From positions 1-8,360 of the forward strand of contig JAGBVY010000012.1 of assembly GCA_017630115.1 (NCBI GenBank): 8,360 nt of DNA. The letters run 5' to 3'. The notes under the pieces are model-generated. The model had not been told where the DNA came from and ran no database searches. It saw only the letters and a list, made by a program, of their open reading frames with translations. Source of the stretch: Tidjanibacter sp. Its GTDB lineage: Bacteria > Bacteroidota > Bacteroidia > Bacteroidales > Rikenellaceae. Shown one piece after another: positions 1-6,534 of this stretch. Made by a program: the position numbers and the translations under genes. Each line of letters begins with the position of its first letter. The stretch's first letter is position 1.

Positions 1-51
1 ATACATTCTATCATAAAACAAGTAAAAAATCAACATCATTTTTGAAAAAAC

Positions 52-85
52 CAAAAATATTCGCAAAAATCGGGTATAATGCAAA
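52..85 (-). promoter_or_regulatory. Candidate Bacteroidota promoter reading left out of the window
   Basis: On the minus strand there is TATTTTTG (59 to 52), a perfect match to the Bacteroidota -7 consensus TAnnTTTG, with TTTG (85 to 82) 22 bases upstream as a possible -33 element. It would drive a gene lying left of the window. The surrounding 152 bases are very AT-rich, so a chance match is quite possible, and no coding region is seen here to support it. Confidence 0.25.
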
Positions 86-152
86 TAATTGTGTACAAAA
101 TACTTATTAAAGGCGGTATATCTGCCCCTACATTTTTTCAAGAATAAACACC

Positions 153-1076
153 CTAATCGACCTCGGTATTGTCGCGCAACGTGCGCCACAGACGCACCAT
201 AGCAAAGACAAACAACAGAGCCGACACTCCATACACAACCCAATAGAGCCACCTTACTTGAATAAGCTCCGAAAGGGTAGCATCTGCACCATCGCCAAAG
301 AAGGCCATTGTAATGTAGGCCAAGGCGTTGTTTATAGCGTGGAGAATAATGACCGAAAGAAGTGAGCGTGTACGCAGATAGACATAGCCCAAAATTAGGC
401 CCACAACAAATGCATTGACAACCTGCACCGGAACAACGTGGATGAGTCCAAACAGAAACGCCGAAATAAACACAGCAGCAGCCGAGCCAAAGCGCTCCCT
501 GCACGACTCAAACACAATGCCCCTAAACAGCACCTCCTCCAACAACGGAGCAGCCACAACTACCGAAAGTATGGTCCATCCGCCAAGTCCAAGTGCCTGC
601 TCAACAGCCTCATAAGGCTCGGCAGGGAATAATCCCAAGAGTGGCTCTATAACCACTCCCGATGCGAGCAACAAGACCACTCCCCAAAGTACCATTGGGA
701 GATTTACCCTGCTTGCTCCAAAATAGACTCCGCTTGGCAGACCGGCCTTGTAGCGACGCCACATCAGAAAGGCCACAACGGGCAACATCTGGACAAGATA
801 GCACACAAACGAAATGTCGGGGGTATAGTTCTCCACCCCCTTAACACGCATAAAAATTGAGGCAACAAATGCAGCAATGAGAATCGAAAATACAAAGACT
901 CCTGTGGCCGATAAAAGATCCATCCAGCCAGGGAACTTCACACTCTTTTTCGTCACCTCCACCTCAACATTTTGGGGCGTATCGGACACCTCAACAGCGC
1001 CCTCCACAACACCCTTCTCTGGGGCTGTCGGAGCCCCCTCAAAGGTGTTGTTTTGCTTTGTGCTATCAATGTTCAT
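153..1076 (-). CDS. CPBP family intramembrane metalloprotease (CAAX protease/ABI type)
   Basis: This 307-residue polytopic membrane protein carries the three signature motifs of the CPBP (Abi/CAAX protease) family. They are EEVLFRG at residues 180-186 (EExxxR), F209xxxH213 in FGLIH, and H246xxxN250 in HAINN; in this family these Glu and His residues form the active site within the membrane. Residues 1-47 are hydrophilic, acidic and probably disordered. Hydrophobic segments follow at about 53-76, 88-106, 125-150, 167-180, 199-234, 239-258 and 273-295. The family includes prenyl-CAAX endoproteases and bacteriocin-immunity or regulatory proteases; the substrate here cannot be read from sequence. 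It starts about 31 bases after the argF stop on the same strand, so the two are probably co-transcribed, though no functional link to arginine metabolism is known. The start at 1076 has no strong ribosome site, as is usual for Bacteroidota. Family call is firm, cellular role unknown. Confidence 0.88.
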   Translation of the reverse strand: MNIDSTKQNNTFEGAPTAPEKGVVEGAVEVSDTPQNVEVEVTKKSVKFPGWMDLLSATGVFVFSILIAAFVASIFMRVKGVENYTPDISFVCYLVQMLPVVAFLMWRRYKAGLPSGVYFGASRVNLPMVLWGVVLLLASGVVIEPLLGLFPAEPYEAVEQALGLGGWTILSVVVAAPLLEEVLFRGIVFESCRERFGSAAAVFISAFLFGLIHVVPVQVVNAFVVGLILGYVYLRTRSLLSVIILHAINNALAYITMAFFGDGADATLSELIQVRWLYWVVYGVSALLFVFAMVRLWRTLRDNTEVD

Positions 1077-1107
1077 TCTTTACTTTATATAAAAAGTTGT
1101 AAACCTC

Positions 1108-2106
1108 TTAGTCACCGAGAGTTGCAACCATCACAGCCTTAATGGTGTGCATACGGTTTTCGGCCTCATCGAATACAATCGAATGACGGCTCTCGAATAC
1201 CTCGTCGGTTACCTCCAACTCGGCAGGACCAAACTTTTCATAAACCTCCCTACCAATGCGGGTATTCAGGTCGTGGAATGCGGGCAAGCAGTGCATAAAT
1301 TTAACCTCAGGATTGCCAGTAGCACGGATAACATCCATATTAACCTGATAAGGCATCATACACTCCAAGCGCTCAACCCAAGCCTCGTCGCTCTCGCCCA
1401 TCGAAACCCATACGTCGGTGTAGAGGAAATCGCAATCCTTAACAGCTGCCTCAACATCTTGGGTGATGGTAATCTTACCACCAGTCTCGGCTGCAATCTT
1501 CCTACACTCCTCCACAAGCCAAGGCTCGGGCTCGTAGCCTGCGGGGCAAGCTGCGCGGAAGTCGATACCCATCTTAGCGCAACCAACCATCAGCGAGTTG
1601 CCCATATTGTAGCGAGCGTCGCCGAGGTAGCAGAATTTCATCTGCTCAAAAGGCTTGTCGCAATGCTCCTGCATAGTCAAAAAGTCGGCCAAAATCTGAG
1701 TGGGATGATACTCATTTGTCAGACCATTCCATACGGGCACACCTGCATATTTTGCAAGTTCCTCAACAATCGACTGACCGTAGCCACGATACTCAATACC
1801 GTCAAACATTCTGCCAAGAACGCGAGCGGTGTCGGGAATACTCTCTTTTTTACCCATCTGCGAGCCGCTGGGGCCAAGATAAGTAACGTGACCGCCTTGA
1901 TCGTGAACAGCCACCTCAAAAGAGCAACGAGTACGAGTAGAGTCCTTCTCGAAAAGAAGTACAATGTTCTTACCCACAAGATGTTGCTGCTCTTTGCCTG
2001 CTTTTTTGTCGGCTTTCAATTGAGCTGCAAGTTGCAAGAAATAACGAATCTCGTCGGACGAGAAATCGAGCAATTTCAGAAAGTTTTTACCTTTCAACGA
2101 TTCCAT
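1108..2106 (-). CDS. argF: Ornithine carbamoyltransferase
   Basis: This enzyme joins carbamoyl phosphate and L-ornithine to give citrulline and phosphate in the cytoplasm, in arginine biosynthesis or, run in reverse, in the arginine deiminase pathway. At 332 residues it has the usual family length. The carbamoyl-phosphate loop STRTR is at residues 56-60, HPTQ at 134-137, the ornithine-binding SMG loop at 235-237 (within DVWVSMGE) and HCLPAFHD starting at H272. The SMG loop and HCLPAFHD mark a true ornithine enzyme rather than the N-succinyl- or N-acetylornithine transcarbamylases found in some other Bacteroidota. No other arg gene is present, so argF (biosynthetic) and arcB (catabolic) cannot be separated by context; argF is the default symbol. 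It is first in a minus-strand pair with the CPBP protease gene and divergent from parA. The start at 2106 gives the expected N-terminus (MESLKGKNFLKLLDF). Confidence 0.95.
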   Translation of the reverse strand: MESLKGKNFLKLLDFSSDEIRYFLQLAAQLKADKKAGKEQQHLVGKNIVLLFEKDSTRTRCSFEVAVHDQGGHVTYLGPSGSQMGKKESIPDTARVLGRMFDGIEYRGYGQSIVEELAKYAGVPVWNGLTNEYHPTQILADFLTMQEHCDKPFEQMKFCYLGDARYNMGNSLMVGCAKMGIDFRAACPAGYEPEPWLVEECRKIAAETGGKITITQDVEAAVKDCDFLYTDVWVSMGESDEAWVERLECMMPYQVNMDVIRATGNPEVKFMHCLPAFHDLNTRIGREVYEKFGPAELEVTDEVFESRHSIVFDEAENRMHTIKAVMVATLGD

Positions 2107-2153
2107 AGTTTTTGATATTTAAGTTAAAGTTTTGAGTGGAATTTCTTTTCTGC

Positions 2154-2172
2154 AAAAGCGAAATGCGCTTTT
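2154..2172 (-). promoter_or_regulatory. Stem-loop in the predicted argF leader
   Basis: AAAAGCG (2154-2160) and CGCTTTT (2166-2172) form a perfect 7-bp inverted repeat around a 5-base loop. If the argF promoter is placed correctly, this lies at the very 5' end of the argF mRNA. It could stabilise the transcript or serve as an operator. It lacks a following T-run on the minus strand, so it does not look like a terminator. Confidence 0.4.
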
Positions 2173-2203
2173 CCAACCTCAAATATAGATATTTTAGTTG
2201 GAA
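2171..2203. promoter_or_regulatory. 33-bp imperfect inverted repeat, candidate shared operator of argF and parA
   Basis: Outer arms TTCCAAC (2171-2177) and GTTGGAA (2197-2203) enclose inner arms AAATAT (2181-2186) and ATATTT (2189-2194). The connecting bases CTC, AG and TA leave a one-base offset between the inner and outer symmetry centres. In total 26 of 33 positions pair. The repeat overlaps the predicted argF -7 element and ends a few bases before the predicted parA -33 element, a good place for a repressor. The binding protein is unknown, and the AT-rich inner part could be partly fortuitous. Confidence 0.4.
2180..2187 (-). promoter_or_regulatory. Candidate argF promoter, -7 element
   Basis: The minus strand reads TATATTTG from 2187 to 2180, a full match to the Bacteroidota -7 consensus TAnnTTTG. 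It lies about 75 bases upstream of the argF start. No clear TTTG -33 element is seen at the expected distance. Transcription would start near 2174, giving a leader of roughly 70 bases that begins with the stem-loop at 2154-2172. Confidence 0.45.
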
Positions 2204-2206
2204 TAA

Positions 2207-2238
2207 TGTGAAGTTTTCAAAGAAAAACGTTATTTTTG
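2207..2238 (+). promoter_or_regulatory. Candidate parA operon promoter
   Basis: TATTTTTG at 2231-2238 matches the Bacteroidota -7 consensus TAnnTTTG completely. TGTG at 2207-2210, 20 bases upstream, matches three of four bases of the -33 element TTTG. The initiation point would be near 2244, leaving a short leader before the parA start at 2261. This is probably the main promoter for the genes from parA onward, since the following junctions are tight. Confidence 0.5.
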
Positions 2239-2260
2239 CTCCAAAATAATTTGGAATACT

Positions 2261-3037
2261 ATGGGTAAAATTGTAGCACTTGCCAATCAAAAGGGTGGCG
2301 TAGGTAAGACCACAACAGCTATCAACTTGGCTGCCAACCTCGCCATTATGGGCAAAAAGATACTTTTGGTCGATGCCGACCCACAGGCCAACGCCACATC
2401 GGGTTTGGGCTTCGACATCAAAAACGAGGGCATCTACGAGTGCATCGTAGGCAATCGCACGGCTCGTGAGGTAATCCTCAAAAGCGAGGAGGTCAAAAAG
2501 CTGAGCGTACTGCCTTCGAGCATCAACCTTGTTGGTGCCGACGCCGAGCTGGCCACACTGAGCGACGGCCACTACCGTCTGAAATCCGTACTCGAAGAGG
2601 TGCGTGACGACTACGACTACATCTTTATTGACTGCTCCCCCAGCCTCGGCTTCACAACCGTAAACGCACTTGTAGCCTCCGACTCGGTACTCATCCCCGT
2701 ACAATGTGGCTACTTTGCGCTGGAAGGCTTGGGCAAATTGCTCAACACAATCAAGATGGTCAAGAGCAAACTCAACCCCGCGCTTGACATTGAGGGTTTT
2801 GTGATGACGATGTATTCGCGCTCGCGCCTTGCCAATCAGGTGACAATGGAGGTCAAAGAGCACTTCAAGCACCTGACCTACGAAACAATCATTGCTCGTA
2901 GTGTAAGGCTCGATGAAGCACCAAGCCACGGCATACCTGTAATCCTCCACGACGCAGCCTCAACGGGCAGCAAATGCTATATGGAGTTAGCAAAGGAGTT
3001 CCTAAAACGCAACCGCAAAAAGACAACAGCACAATAA
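2261..3037 (+). CDS. parA: Chromosome partitioning ATPase ParA (Soj family)
   Basis: ParA is a nucleoid-binding ATPase that, with ParB, moves the replication origin region during chromosome segregation. The 258-residue protein begins almost directly with the deviant Walker A motif KGGVGKTT (residues 11-18, with the signature lysine K11 and the P-loop lysine K16). VDADPQ (switch I region, D38 and D40) and the Walker B aspartate D124 in FIDCSPS follow. The length and the absence of an N-terminal helix-turn-helix fit the short chromosomal Soj type rather than the longer plasmid ParA/SopA type. The start at 2261 follows a predicted promoter. parB begins 23 bases downstream, giving the standard parAB pair; such pairs commonly lie near the chromosomal origin. 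Confidence 0.96.
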   Translation: MGKIVALANQKGGVGKTTTAINLAANLAIMGKKILLVDADPQANATSGLGFDIKNEGIYECIVGNRTAREVILKSEEVKKLSVLPSSINLVGADAELATLSDGHYRLKSVLEEVRDDYDYIFIDCSPSLGFTTVNALVASDSVLIPVQCGYFALEGLGKLLNTIKMVKSKLNPALDIEGFVMTMYSRSRLANQVTMEVKEHFKHLTYETIIARSVRLDEAPSHGIPVILHDAASTGSKCYMELAKEFLKRNRKKTTAQ

Positions 3038-3060
3038 ACATACAAACGACATAGTTAATT

Positions 3061-3930
3061 ATGAAGAAACATACCGGACTCGGACGTGGCCTTGGCGCCA
3101 TTCTCGAAGCAGAAAACTACATTGAGGAGATTGCATCCGTAAGCCGTTTGGAAGAGTTGGATGTAGAGAGCATCATACCCAACCCAAAACAACCCCGTAC
3201 CGTTTTCAACGACGATGCACTCGAAGAGTTGGCCGATTCTATATCCACACTGGGACTCATTCAGCCCATCACTGTCCGCAAGGAGGCCAATGGCAGATAT
3301 ATCATCATCAGTGGTGAGCGCCGTTGGAGAGCCACAAAACTCGCCGGCAAGAAGACCATTGCTGCCTACATCCGCGAGGCCGACGACAAGGAGTTGCACG
3401 AGATGGCACTGGTGGAGAACATCCAGCGTCAAGACCTCAACGCTATGGAGATTGCCATATCGTTGCAGAGGCTCATTGACGAGTGTGGCATAACTCAGGA
3501 GATGGTTGCTCAGAGGGTTGGCAAGAAGCGTTCTACGGTAGCCAACTACTTGCGACTGATGCAGATGTGTCCTGAGGTACAGGCCGCTCTGAAAGCCGAC
3601 CAGATTACTATGGGTCACGCCAAAGCCATTGCGGGCGCACCCGAAGAGAATCAGCCCTCAATAGTGAAAAAAATCCTCAAAAAGGGGCTCTCAGTAAGGG
3701 CAACCGAGGATTTGGTGAGGAAACTCTCGACCATACCCACCAAACGCGAAGAGAGTGGCGAAGAGTTCCCCGAGATTTACACTCGTGCCGTAGAGCAACT
3801 CTCACGCCTCTTTGGAGAGGATATTAAGATTAAGCGCTCGGGCGACGGTAGCGGTAAAATCATCATTGGTTTTGCCCACGATGGCGACATTAGCACCATT
3901 GTAGAGCGTTTGGAGAAAATCAAGAACTAA
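3061..3930 (+). CDS. parB: Chromosome partitioning protein ParB (Spo0J family)
   Basis: ParB is a CTP-dependent DNA clamp that loads at parS sites near the origin, spreads along DNA, stimulates ParA and helps recruit SMC. All expected parts are visible in its 289 residues. The N-terminal ParA-interacting motif LGRGLGAIL is at 7-15. The CTP-binding N domain has PNPKQPR at 40-46, GERRWRA at 85-91 and ENIQR at 119-123. The parS-binding helix-turn-helix is at about 144-166 (ITQEMVAQRVGKKRSTVANY), and a C-terminal dimerisation region runs from about 235 to the end. I saw no parS-like palindrome (consensus TGTTTCACGTGAAACA) in the window, so its sites must lie elsewhere. The next gene starts 4 bases after the stop, indicating co-transcription. 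Confidence 0.95.
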   Translation: MKKHTGLGRGLGAILEAENYIEEIASVSRLEELDVESIIPNPKQPRTVFNDDALEELADSISTLGLIQPITVRKEANGRYIIISGERRWRATKLAGKKTIAAYIREADDKELHEMALVENIQRQDLNAMEIAISLQRLIDECGITQEMVAQRVGKKRSTVANYLRLMQMCPEVQAALKADQITMGHAKAIAGAPEENQPSIVKKILKKGLSVRATEDLVRKLSTIPTKREESGEEFPEIYTRAVEQLSRLFGEDIKIKRSGDGSGKIIIGFAHDGDISTIVERLEKIKN

Positions 3931-3934
3931 AACA

Positions 3935-5170
3935 ATGCACAGACTCAGGAGCATACTCAGAGCAATAATGATGGTGACGCTTGTCACCCTCCTTCCACTC
4001 ACACTCTTGGCCCAGACCAACTCCTCTGCCGAGAAGTCGGAGCCAAAGAAAAAGAAGAAGAAGGAGGTGGTGGCAATTGCCGACTTTACGCGTAGCTTCA
4101 CAGTAAAGGGGGGCGAAAGGCTGATGCCTATTGTTCGCACCGCCGAGCAAGACTCGCTCGAAGCCGCCAAGCTGAGCCACCTTATTGACTCGCTCATCGT
4201 TGCACGCGAGAGTATTCCATTGGAGGACTCAACGGCTACAAGCTTGTTGCAGACGCGCATCGACTCCCTGACTCAACGACGCTCCGCCATACTCCCCAAG
4301 TCCACAGCCGACACTTTAACCTCCTCAATCGACACACTCCCTATTGCCGATACGGTAAAGAAGGAGCGCTACAATTGGCTGTTTAGAGATTCGCTCTCGC
4401 TCACAACAACCACCTTGGCCAGCGTTGTCCTGCCCGGCTTTGCTCAACTCTACGAGGAGAACTACTGGAAGATTCCGTTGGAGTATGCAATGGTCGGCCT
4501 ACCTCTCTGGGGTGGCCTCCACCACAACAAACTTTACAGGGGCTACAAAGCCGAGTTCGACAAACTCGCCGCCTCGGGAGCTTCGCAACAAGAGCGTACA
4601 CCAGTGCAGACCAAGATGCTCAACCATAAGAGTTACAGCACCTTATTCATAGGCACTGCCGTAGCATCATTTATGGGATTTTTGGCCGATGGAGTGGCCA
4701 ACTTCCCCTCGGATATGTCGGATATTCAGAAGGCCACAACACTCTCGCTTGTTTGCCCGGGTGCGGGTCAGATATATAATGGTAGCTATTGGAAAGTACC
4801 CATTGTAGTTGTGGGCCTTGCCTCAATGGCCTACGTTATCGACTGGAACCAAAGGGGCTATGTCCGATTTAAGACCGCCTACGACTTGGCCACCGATGAC
4901 GACGACGCCACCATAAGCGAATTCCCCAACACCCCTGAGGAGTCGCTACGCTCTATCAAAAACTCCTACCGACGCAACCGCGACCTTGCCATCATCGGCA
5001 CGGTGGCAGTCTATTTGGTGCAAGTGGCCGACGCTCATATCGATGCACATATGCAGGCCTACGACATTAGCGACAATCTCTCGATGAAGATTGAGCCGCA
5101 AATAACCCAATCGGTAACACCCGACGGCATTAGCAACAACTTCGGTTTTAACTTTACATTGAACTTTTAG
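3935..5170 (+). CDS. DUF5683 domain protein with a duplicated core
   Basis: This is a 411-residue exported or membrane-associated protein of unknown function, of the DUF5683 type that commonly follows parB in Bacteroidota. A basic N-terminus and hydrophobic stretch ending near LLAQ (residues 1-27) look like a signal peptide or anchor. A lysine run (about 38-43) and a Ser/Thr/Asp-rich, probably unstructured stretch to about 145 follow. The core occurs twice: PGFAQLYEENYWKIP at 167-181 and PGAGQIYNGSYWKVP at 275-289, each followed by a hydrophobic segment and a KLYRGYKAEFDKLA or RGYVRFKTAYDLAT stretch. The C-terminus ends in phenylalanine with alternating hydrophobic residues (FGFNFTLNF), as in outer-membrane proteins. 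M12 (3968) is an alternative start, but 3935 gives a basic n-region and sits 4 bases after parB. Family identity is fairly firm; function is unknown. Confidence 0.8.
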   Translation: MHRLRSILRAIMMVTLVTLLPLTLLAQTNSSAEKSEPKKKKKKEVVAIADFTRSFTVKGGERLMPIVRTAEQDSLEAAKLSHLIDSLIVARESIPLEDSTATSLLQTRIDSLTQRRSAILPKSTADTLTSSIDTLPIADTVKKERYNWLFRDSLSLTTTTLASVVLPGFAQLYEENYWKIPLEYAMVGLPLWGGLHHNKLYRGYKAEFDKLAASGASQQERTPVQTKMLNHKSYSTLFIGTAVASFMGFLADGVANFPSDMSDIQKATTLSLVCPGAGQIYNGSYWKVPIVVVGLASMAYVIDWNQRGYVRFKTAYDLATDDDDATISEFPNTPEESLRSIKNSYRRNRDLAIIGTVAVYLVQVADAHIDAHMQAYDISDNLSMKIEPQITQSVTPDGISNNFGFNFTLNF

Positions 5171-5174
5171 GTTA

Positions 5175-6488
5175 ATGAGAATAGATATTTTTCTTGTGGC
5201 ATTGGGTGCCACACTACTTTCTGCGACCATAGCGGTAGCACAAGAGCCAACAACTCCTCTGGCAGAGGAGATTGTCGTGCCTATGGAGAACGAAGCAACC
5301 AATATGGATGATACTGGCCAAGAATTCAGCATACCGGTTCTCGATTCACTACTCTACTCTTGGAGTCGCCAACACCGCCAAGTGATGACCGAGCAACTAC
5401 TGAATCCTATGGTGGCTATCGACACCGTAGATTTGCCTGCAAGCGCTATTCCCGACTCGGTATATATTGCTCGCTTGGAGGCTATCGGCTCGTTTATCCC
5501 AATGGCCTACAACGATGTTGTGAGGCGTTACATCATCTCCTACACCACTCGCAACAAAGCCGTCATTAGTCGCGCACTGGGTCGCTCGCAATACTATTTT
5601 CCTCTCTTCGAGGCCGAGCTTGATGCTCAGAATATGCCATTGGAGCTTAGGATGTTGCCCGTCATCGAATCGGCTCTCATCCCAACCGCACGTTCGCCCA
5701 AAGGAGCTTCGGGACTGTGGCAATTTATGCTCGGCACAAGCAAGGGGTACGGACTTGAAGTGAGTTCTTTCATAGACCAACGCTTCGACCCCACCCTCTC
5801 AACCAAAGCAGCCTGCAAATTCTTGCGCCACCTCTATAATATGTATGGCGATTGGTATTTGGCTTTGGCGGCCTACAACTGCGGCCCGGGCAATGTCAAT
5901 AAAGCCCTCCGGAAGAACGACGGCAAGGGCGGTTTCTGGGATATATACCCCTATCTCCCCTCCGAAACCCGAGGATATGTGCCGGCATTCATTGCAGCAA
6001 CCTACGCCTACCACTACCACAAGCAACACGATATTGCCATTGGCCAATCTCCCGTGCCTCTGGAAACCGACACCGTACGCATAAGTCGCATTATGCACCT
6101 CGAACAAATCAGCTCCACAATAGGCACTCCAATGGATGTGCTCAAAGCGCTCAATCCGCAATTTAAGCAACAGATTGTGCCCGCCGTCAAAGGACGCTCC
6201 TACGACCTTGTGCTTCCACTCTCGGAGATGAGCAAGTTCCTCGACAAACAAGAGGAAATTATGGGCAAAGATACAATCTACTTGGCTGAATATATGAGCC
6301 CACGCAAGAATGGCCAGATTCCTACCTTCGTCATCGACAGCAAGATACACAAAGTTAAATCGGGCGAGAATCTCTCTATCATTGCGCGCAAATATGGCGT
6401 AACGGTCAAGCAGATTTGCAAGTGGAACAACATCAAAGACCCCTCCAAAATACGCGTTGGTCAGAAGTTGGAGATTTATCTCAAATAG
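5175..6488 (+). CDS. Secreted lytic transglycosylase with LysM domain (MltD-like)
   Basis: This enzyme is predicted to cleave the glycan strands of peptidoglycan in the periplasm, forming 1,6-anhydro-muropeptides. The 437-residue protein has a signal peptide (about 1-22, ending AVAQ). Its SLT (GH23-type) domain spans about 150-275, with catalytic E165 in PVIESAL, SGLWQFM at 179-185, AYNCGPG at 233-239 and ETRGYVP at 264-270. A divergent LysM-like segment lies at about 305-348 (HLEQISSTIGTPMDVLKALN). A clear C-terminal LysM domain (392 to the end, beginning HKVKSGENLSIIARKYGVT) should bind peptidoglycan. The architecture matches E. coli MltD, but there is no lipobox cysteine at the signal peptide end, so it is probably soluble rather than a lipoprotein. 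It starts 4 bases after the DUF5683 gene, so the two are very likely translated from the same mRNA. Confidence 0.92.
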   Translation: MRIDIFLVALGATLLSATIAVAQEPTTPLAEEIVVPMENEATNMDDTGQEFSIPVLDSLLYSWSRQHRQVMTEQLLNPMVAIDTVDLPASAIPDSVYIARLEAIGSFIPMAYNDVVRRYIISYTTRNKAVISRALGRSQYYFPLFEAELDAQNMPLELRMLPVIESALIPTARSPKGASGLWQFMLGTSKGYGLEVSSFIDQRFDPTLSTKAACKFLRHLYNMYGDWYLALAAYNCGPGNVNKALRKNDGKGGFWDIYPYLPSETRGYVPAFIAATYAYHYHKQHDIAIGQSPVPLETDTVRISRIMHLEQISSTIGTPMDVLKALNPQFKQQIVPAVKGRSYDLVLPLSEMSKFLDKQEEIMGKDTIYLAEYMSPRKNGQIPTFVIDSKIHKVKSGENLSIIARKYGVTVKQICKWNNIKDPSKIRVGQKLEIYLK

Positions 6489-6534
6489 CCCACCACCCTA
6501 CTAAGACGACAAATAGAACACACCACAACCAGAG

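Noticed and set aside
104..130. Weak GGCGG...CTGCC hairpin considered as a terminator for the CPBP gene
   Set aside because: The stem is only five pairs with a mismatch and no proper T-run follows on the minus strand.
1147..2115. Long open frame (322 codons) on the plus strand over almost all of argF
   Set aside because: The opposite frame encodes a clear ornithine carbamoyltransferase with all motifs; the antisense product has no recognisable domain and is a by-product of codon bias.
2087..2950. Long open frame (287 codons) on the minus strand over parA
   Set aside because: Antisense shadow of parA; the product resembles no known family and would overlap the argF promoter region.
4044..4067. 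A-rich purine run in the DUF5683 gene, considered as a slippery frameshift site
   Set aside because: The frame continues in phase into the conserved core and no alternative-frame product is plausible; it simply encodes a lysine run.
6489..6534. Gap before mnmE examined for a promoter, terminator or small gene
   Set aside because: 46 bases of A/C-rich sequence with no TAnnTTTG element, no inverted repeat and no open frame.
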